DNA from: Xestospongia muta | Lineage: Eukaryota > Porifera > Demospongiae > Haplosclerida > Petrosiidae | Assembly: GCA_963693285.1 (NCBI GenBank) | Contig: OY848922.1 | Coordinates: forward strand, 3,708,923 to 3,772,922 | Length of the DNA stretch: 64,000 bases | Reading direction: 5' to 3' | Part shown: piece by piece, positions 59,501 through 64,000 of the stretch | Position numbering within the stretch: the first letter of the stretch is position 1 | Layout: every line of letters starts with the position of its first letter | Position numbers and translations under genes: made by a program | The notes under the pieces: model-generated | What the model was told of the DNA's origin: nothing | Database searches by the model: none | What the model saw: the letters and a program-made list of their open reading frames with translations, nothing else

Positions 59501-59573
59501 CTTCATCTATTATCAGCTTTGCAATGTCTCAATAGCCTCTACTGTGAGCTAATTCAGCTGGAGTTTTACCATC
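59501..59573 (-). CDS. Second ROCO gene, ankyrin half-repeat exon with TGA
   Basis: 73 nt, phase 0 to 1. It encodes DGKTPAELAHSRGY, then TGA, then DIAKLIIDE. An ankyrin repeat normally has an aromatic or basic residue here (GYWDI or GHIDI). Splice sites are intact (acceptor ctcag, donor gtatgt). Confidence 0.75.
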
Positions 59574-59627
59574 CTGAGTAAAGAATGAATGTAATAATTA
59601 ATAGAAAGGCAAACAGTATGTGTAAAT

Positions 59628-59630
<3 letters not shown>

Positions 59631-59683
<53 letters not shown>
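59631..59683. repeat. (TA)n microsatellite
   Basis: Pure AT run of about 53 bp just upstream of the ankyrin exon. Confidence 0.95.
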
Positions 59684-59684
<1 letters not shown>

Positions 59685-60639
59685 TTGCTTGACTCAGTTT
59701 CAGTTGTAATCAACTAACTAAATAGAAACCTTTGAAAACTTGTCGATGATCTGTTTCAAGTTTATGGAATTATCTCAATTGTGGTTGGTAAAGGAAGAAC
59801 ATCATTAATTCTCATTTAAATTGTATATCAAAGGAAGGCTGATGGCAGATTCCTTCTTAATGATATTATTATAAACTTTAATACTATTCTTAATAGGAAT
59901 AATCTTTTAAGTCAGCCAAAAACTATCCAACCACAACATCATTGCAAACATTACTGAGGACATTTAATAAAAATTGTACAACACATAATATTTTCTCCTT
60001 CTTTGGTAATTCTGATACAACAAATATAACTATTCTAATAATAACTACCAGCTTATATTTTTTTCCTTTTTTTCACTGCTAAAACTAGAAACTAGTAACC
60101 TATCTTAATACTAAAATCAATCAATGTAGCTATTCTGTTGCCAATTAAATGTATGGCTCCCATTCACAAGGTTGTGACAGTCATTTTAACTGCAGTTATG
60201 ATAATGAAATATTGACAAAATCAGACTTATTAGACTCTTGTCTATATTTAATGAATCAAATGAGGTTGACAAAAAGGTGTAATATGACTAACAATCAACT
60301 ATTTCATGGAAAAGAAATGTTGGTAGTTTATTATTATATTGTTGAAGTACAATTTTAGAAGTTCATTCAAACTGTTCATGATTAGGATAAATATATTCAT
60401 ATAATTACCAATTGTGATGGTAGTAACTTATAAAAGTTCATTTGTTGGTCTTAGAAGCCTACGTCATACAAAACAATAAAAATAAAATAATATGATATGG
60501 ACATGTCCTTTTATTTATACATATAAATGAAAGGATCCAAAAAGTTGTAATTTCAAAATGAGAAAACTTGTCAAGCTAATGGTTTCATACAAATAATTGG
60601 TACACAGATATTTGTATAAATCTTTGTATTTGTAACGAA
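59684..60639. other. Upstream intron or flank with pieces shared with the first ROCO gene
   Basis: 60,190-60,360 resembles 20,240-20,400, and 60,365-60,510 resembles 23,330-23,470, in the same order. These are introns of the first gene that neighbour ankyrin exons, but no ankyrin exon is left here. Confidence 0.5.
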
Positions 60640-60865
60640 GTCTCCCATGGAGCAGGTTTCATTTGGACTATGCAGGAACGTTTATGGGAAGAATGTGTTT
60701 TTAACCTAATAGATGGGATCAAAATGATATCTGATGCTAGTTTGTTACTCATGGTCTTCTGAAGAGGTGGTGTCTGTTAATGGTAGTGTGTTCACAAGTG
60801 CTAAGTTCAAGGAGTTACTAGTTCATTGTGTCATCTGGCATCATATGAAGTCAAAAAATACATAG
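60640..60865 (+). mobile_element. Gypsy integrase remnant
   Basis: Pieces RFHLDYAGTFMGRMCF and SVNGSVFTSAKFKELLVHC fit the integrase core. The usual SDNGS motif reads SVNGS, so a catalytic Asp is lost. Frames are broken between the pieces. Confidence 0.65.
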
Positions 60866-61032
60866 CTTAAAACAATGTATGATGAAGTTACAGTATGGTT
60901 CCTGGTGACCAAATTATCAAAAGTTTTGCTTTCTTTTAACTTGACTATATGATTTAGTTCAGAACTTGTTGAAATAGCTGTAAACATTTTTGTGCCTTGC
61001 CACCGAGCAATTACTAAGTTTCCACTCTGAAG

Positions 61033-61627
61033 TACCGTAGTTCTCCGAGTAAGCGCCCATGGGTGCTTACAGTTCATTTGGAATTTGAAAGGGGTGGGTG
61101 CTTACACGGGATTTTTCAAAACAGCTTCTAGTAACCGCCCACTTATGAAAATTAATTAATTAATAACGTGAATATTCCGTATGTATGATGTAGAAGTAAA
61201 TGGTGTCGAGAACTCACAAGGAGCGCAATATATCTCCTATAGCAAAGTATGGAGTAGACAGAAAGCATTTTAGATAATAGGATAAGGAGTTTGACAAGCT
61301 TCGAATTGCAATAATAATATGCTGTACATTCAAGGACAAAAGGAGAAGATCCTCCATTGAGCAAGGTGGTTTAGAAGTGCTTTGTGAGCTGACCTTTTGA
61401 ATTCCAAACAGAACAAAAGACAACGAAACTATAATGTCTAAACTTAGAAAATTGCTAGCCTAACTTTTTTCTTTGCTCAACACATAATAATAACCACAAT
61501 AACTACAAATCTAAGAGGGTGGGATGGGGGAGGGCGCTTGCACGGGGAATTGACATTTCCTTTAAGTACAAAAATAAGGGGGTGGGCGCTTACATAGAGG
61601 TGGGCGCTTGCTCGGGGAACTAGGGTA
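61033..61627 (+). mobile_element. TIR element (GCGCCCAC family), copy 3
   Basis: The left end taccgtagttctccgagtaa and the right end gctcggggaactagggta are inverted repeats, with adjacent gcgcccat/gggcgctt motifs. A shortened part of the HIRAN-like ORF (KDKRRRSSIEQGGLEV-like) is at about 61,330-61,400. Confidence 0.7.
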
Positions 61628-61865
61628 CCTTGGACTCTCCTCTTTCTTTGAAAACTTTTTAACCTTTGTTTGAATTGCCACATCATCTTTTTGATTTGCT
61701 GGTTTCTTCTCGTATTGTGCGTTTTTATAGACGTCTATGGATACTGGAAGTAGTTTAATACGATATTTAAGGTCTGTATTCAAGAAGTAAGTTTTCAATA
61801 GACAGCGGTTACACCTTCCATCAAGTGAAATGAGGGAGTAGGTAAGTTACATCGTAATTATGAGA

Positions 61866-62420
61866 ATAGTTGTTTTATAAATGGTTGTCAAAGCTTAGCT
61901 GTGATTCTAGACATGTATATACAGTATATATATTATGTATATTATGTGTTGTAGTTATATTGTGTGCCAGTTTTCTCATATAAGCTTCATCAAGCATAGA
62001 TAGGCTATCATGTTTACAAGTCAATATGGAGTCCAGTTATAGGGGAGACACTTTCAACAAAGAAGGAACACAACAATCTTCACGATAGATTTACTGTTGC
62101 TGTGATGTAGGGCAAATTGATAGTTGGTCATATCCTAAAAGAAATTTCAAAGATAAGTTGGTTCTTTCTTCACAAAGGAGGAATGATACCCTGTATAGTC
62201 AAGGACAAAAGGAGAAGATCCTTCATTGAGCAAGGTGGTTTAGAAGTGCCTTGTGAGCTAACCTTTTCAATTCCAAACAGAACAAAAGAAGGAAAATTTA
62301 ATGTCTAAACTTGGAAAATTGCTAGCCTAACTTATTTCTCATTGCTCAAAACATGATAAAAACCACAGTAACCACAAATCTAAGAGGGTGAGATGGGGAT
62401 GGGCGCTTACATGGGAATTG
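61866..62420 (+). mobile_element. TIR element with HIRAN-like ORF, copy 4 (left end lost)
   Basis: It shares the 31,530-31,680 flank and then the ORF region. 62,006-62,307 reads almost cleanly: YHVYKSIWSPVIGETLSTKK, HDRFTVAVM, one TAG (62,108-62,110), then KLIVGHILKEISKISWFFLH, GGMIPCIVKDKRRR and LEVPCELTFSI. This is the best-preserved ORF of the family. It ends near gatggggatgggcgcttaca. The fold assignment as HIRAN-like is from memory of similar repeats. Confidence 0.6.
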
Positions 62421-62449
62421 ACATTTTTTTAAAGGAACAATAGATATAT

Positions 62450-62620
62450 AATACTACAGAACTGACGATGTGATAGCTGATATGCTAACAAAGGGATTGT
62501 ATGCTGAACGATTTGAGAAACTCAGAGATATGGCTGGAGTCAAAGAATTTCATCTGATCCATAGTAAGAAGGAGTGTCGAAAGTCACTTTTAGTATCAGA
62601 CTCAGACTATTTACAATAAT
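62450..62620 (+). mobile_element. Ty1/copia RNase H C-terminal fragment
   Basis: One open frame, YYRTDDVIADMLTKGLYAER, then FEKLRDMAGVKEFH. This is the characteristic end of a copia polyprotein (DmvADiLTKgL...Fe.LR..mG). It stops at TAA 62,618-62,620. The rest of the element is absent. Confidence 0.8.
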
Positions 62621-63169
62621 TGCATAGAGGTCAGTTTATTTGTAACCATGATTAAAAAGAATGTGGTCTCTTTCAAGTCGCATGTGTTTATATAGAACTT
62701 TCTAGTTGATTTTGTTTTTTATGTTTTGAGTTACTGTGTTTTGTACTGTTGGTCAGATTGAGTTGATTGTTTTGTTGATTGTAAAAGCTCTAAATCTATC
62801 AAATATTTGAAAAACGGCCAAAATTTTGTCTTGTCATACTAAGTGCCAATAAATCTGATAATCATAAAATGTGTGACACTTGTCTATGAATGTAATTATC
62901 TTATATGTATATTTAAGTTTTCTGGCCATATCCAACAAAGCTCTGATCATGGTTTAGTAGCAATGATATGGGAACAAACTTTTTCCAAGCATTGAAGAAA
63001 CTTATTTACCCAGCTTTGTGTTTGTTGATGGTCATTATCGTGAATTAATCATTCCATCCTGCTCTTTTGTCATGTGAGTGGGTAGAATTAGTACAACTAT
63101 TCTTTTATAACCAGGAATTCTCCATGTTATAATTATGCATTAATATCAGCATATTTTTTTATGAATGTG
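62621..63169. other. Intergenic, possible copia 3' end
   Basis: Immediately after the copia fragment this may include the element's 3' LTR, but no second LTR copy exists in the window to prove it. Otherwise featureless. Confidence 0.3.
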
Positions 63170-64000
63170 ACATTATGTTTTAACTCTTCAGTGATATTTG
63201 TGTTATTAGAAAAGTGATTAGCATTACCATGAACTCTTGCACTTAATCCATAATTGAGGTAGCTTAACCTAATAGTGCTCAATCTCTTTGTAATAATGCT
63301 GTGCAAAAAGAGAAAAGCTGTCCTACCTATGTATAAGATATATTCTGTTAGTCAACTGTTTAGATCCATATATACTTTACCTTAATACCTTATATATGAA
63401 CTATGTTCCTTTTTTTATCATTAAGTTGATGTCCTCTGTGTTGAATTATTGCAGACATTGATATGTGGGGCATCACATTGAAAATCCAGTGCTTGACATT
63501 GACTCCTAGTAGATTTGTAATAGTATAAATAGATTGGACTACTGCAATGACCATTTCTATAGAAACCACACCCACATCCAGCTTAAAATAAGTAAGCAAT
63601 TTACTCTATAATTCTGTTTACTGCTCTATTATCTAGTGTAGCCTTTACTAAAAAACCACGATGATATAAATGGCCTAAAATAGCAATAGATTGACTAACC
63701 TTGTTCTCTAATGTCAACACATTCATAAACAAGAGCTACTGTTTATGGTATGATTGAGTATTTAATTTCATTGTGTTTACTTTCAGCACTCTCTAATAAC
63801 TCTCCCAAACTAATAGCTCTCGCTATATCCCCCCTCTCTAAATGAGCGCTATGTTCCATAGCTATACAAAGTATAGGAATTGTATAATATTTGTCTGTTC
63901 TATTTTGTATATCATTAGATGATGCATAATTTAGATCTGTGGGATGCTATTCAATTTCTCTTACAAAGAGATATGACTATGTTTTACATGTATTAATGAA
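63170..64000. repeat. 3'-flank repeat of the ROCO array, copy 3 (cut by window end)
   Basis: Matches 12,645-13,480 and 51,690-52,400 in the same orientation. It runs to the window edge, so the gene expected on its right is not visible. Confidence 0.65.

Larger units (their letters stand above)
54490..59573 (-). pseudogene. Second ankyrin-ROCO gene with two death domains; three in-frame stops
   Basis: Exons (minus): 59501-59573, 56939-58767, 56358-56802, 56253-56297, 56147-56200 (or 56203), 56015-56068, 55703-55957, 55394-55462, 55046-55102, 54881-54943, 54490-54770. All borders are GT-AG, and every exon joins in phase 1 except the Roc-COR/post-COR join, which is phase 0. Domains: half ankyrin, Roc (GPPCVGKTAF, DSGGQPQF), COR, post-COR block, death domain, four short spacer segments, second death domain. 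Stops: TGA 59,529-59,531, TGA 57,425-57,427, TAG 55,905-55,907. There is no frameshift anywhere. The TAG falls exactly where the paralogue has the conserved death-domain Trp. Upstream ankyrin exons and a start were not found in the window. Either a very young pseudogene, a defective allele, or a recoded gene; I lean to the first two. Confidence 0.75.

Noticed and set aside
55905..59531. Alternative genetic code or selenocysteine for TGA/TAG
   Set aside because: Both TGA and TAG occur once or twice only, other genes here end normally with TAA and TGA, and no SECIS-like element was sought or seen.
1..64000. tRNA or rRNA genes
   Set aside because: No T-arm box (GGTTCGAATCC type) in a plausible cloverleaf context and no rRNA-like conserved blocks were noticed on either strand; a covariance search was not possible.

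Overview
The window is eukaryotic and looks like a sponge genome, most likely a demosponge such as Amphimedon queenslandica. It is strongly A+T-rich by eye. The genes are split by GT-AG introns, some only tens of bases long. The gene content (a beta-helix multipass receptor-like protein and tandem ankyrin-ROCO-death-domain genes) is the kind expanded in sponges. The species is an inference, since nothing in the sequence names it.

Layout. Positions 1-933 (minus) hold four phase-compatible exons of an unrecognised gene that runs off the left edge. Positions 2,700-6,440 (plus) hold an almost intronless gene for a large secreted/membrane protein: beta-helix-like ectodomain, Cys-rich juxtamembrane segment, about nine membrane segments. 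Positions 6.5-11.2 kb are a graveyard: two opposed decayed copies of that gene's 5' end, a small inverted-repeat element, and a fragment of a ROCO exon. Positions 14,126-45,988 (minus) are one 16-exon gene reconstructed here exon by exon, with all phases agreeing: ankyrin repeats, Roc GTPase, COR, a conserved C-terminal block and a death domain (about 1,221 aa). Its introns are packed with broken Ty3/gypsy, hAT and piggyBac elements and inverted-repeat elements. A small two-exon gene for a 70-aa membrane protein (46,192-46,452, plus) is divergent from it across a 203-bp shared promoter. Positions 54,490-59,573 (minus) hold a paralogue of the ROCO gene with two death domains, whose frame is intact apart from three in-frame stop codons. 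The right end (60.6-62.6 kb) holds transposon pieces. From 63.2 kb begins a third copy of the sequence that lies 3' of both ROCO genes, so another family member probably lies just beyond the right edge.

How it fits together. The ROCO genes form a tandem array. In this domain order, ankyrin repeats sense or bind, Roc-COR switches, and death domains recruit partners, as in DAPK/ROCO-type innate-immune or apoptosis signalling (inference from domain order). The ankyrin part has been growing by duplication of whole exons with their introns. One 3.5-kb tandem duplication carries an ankyrin exon together with a piggyBac corpse, an inverted-repeat element and a gypsy gag scar. A 576-bp near-identical duplication carries another ankyrin exon. 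Every internal ankyrin cassette from exon 3 to exon 11 is 99 nt (one is 105 nt) and phase 0, so cassettes can be gained, lost or skipped without breaking the frame.
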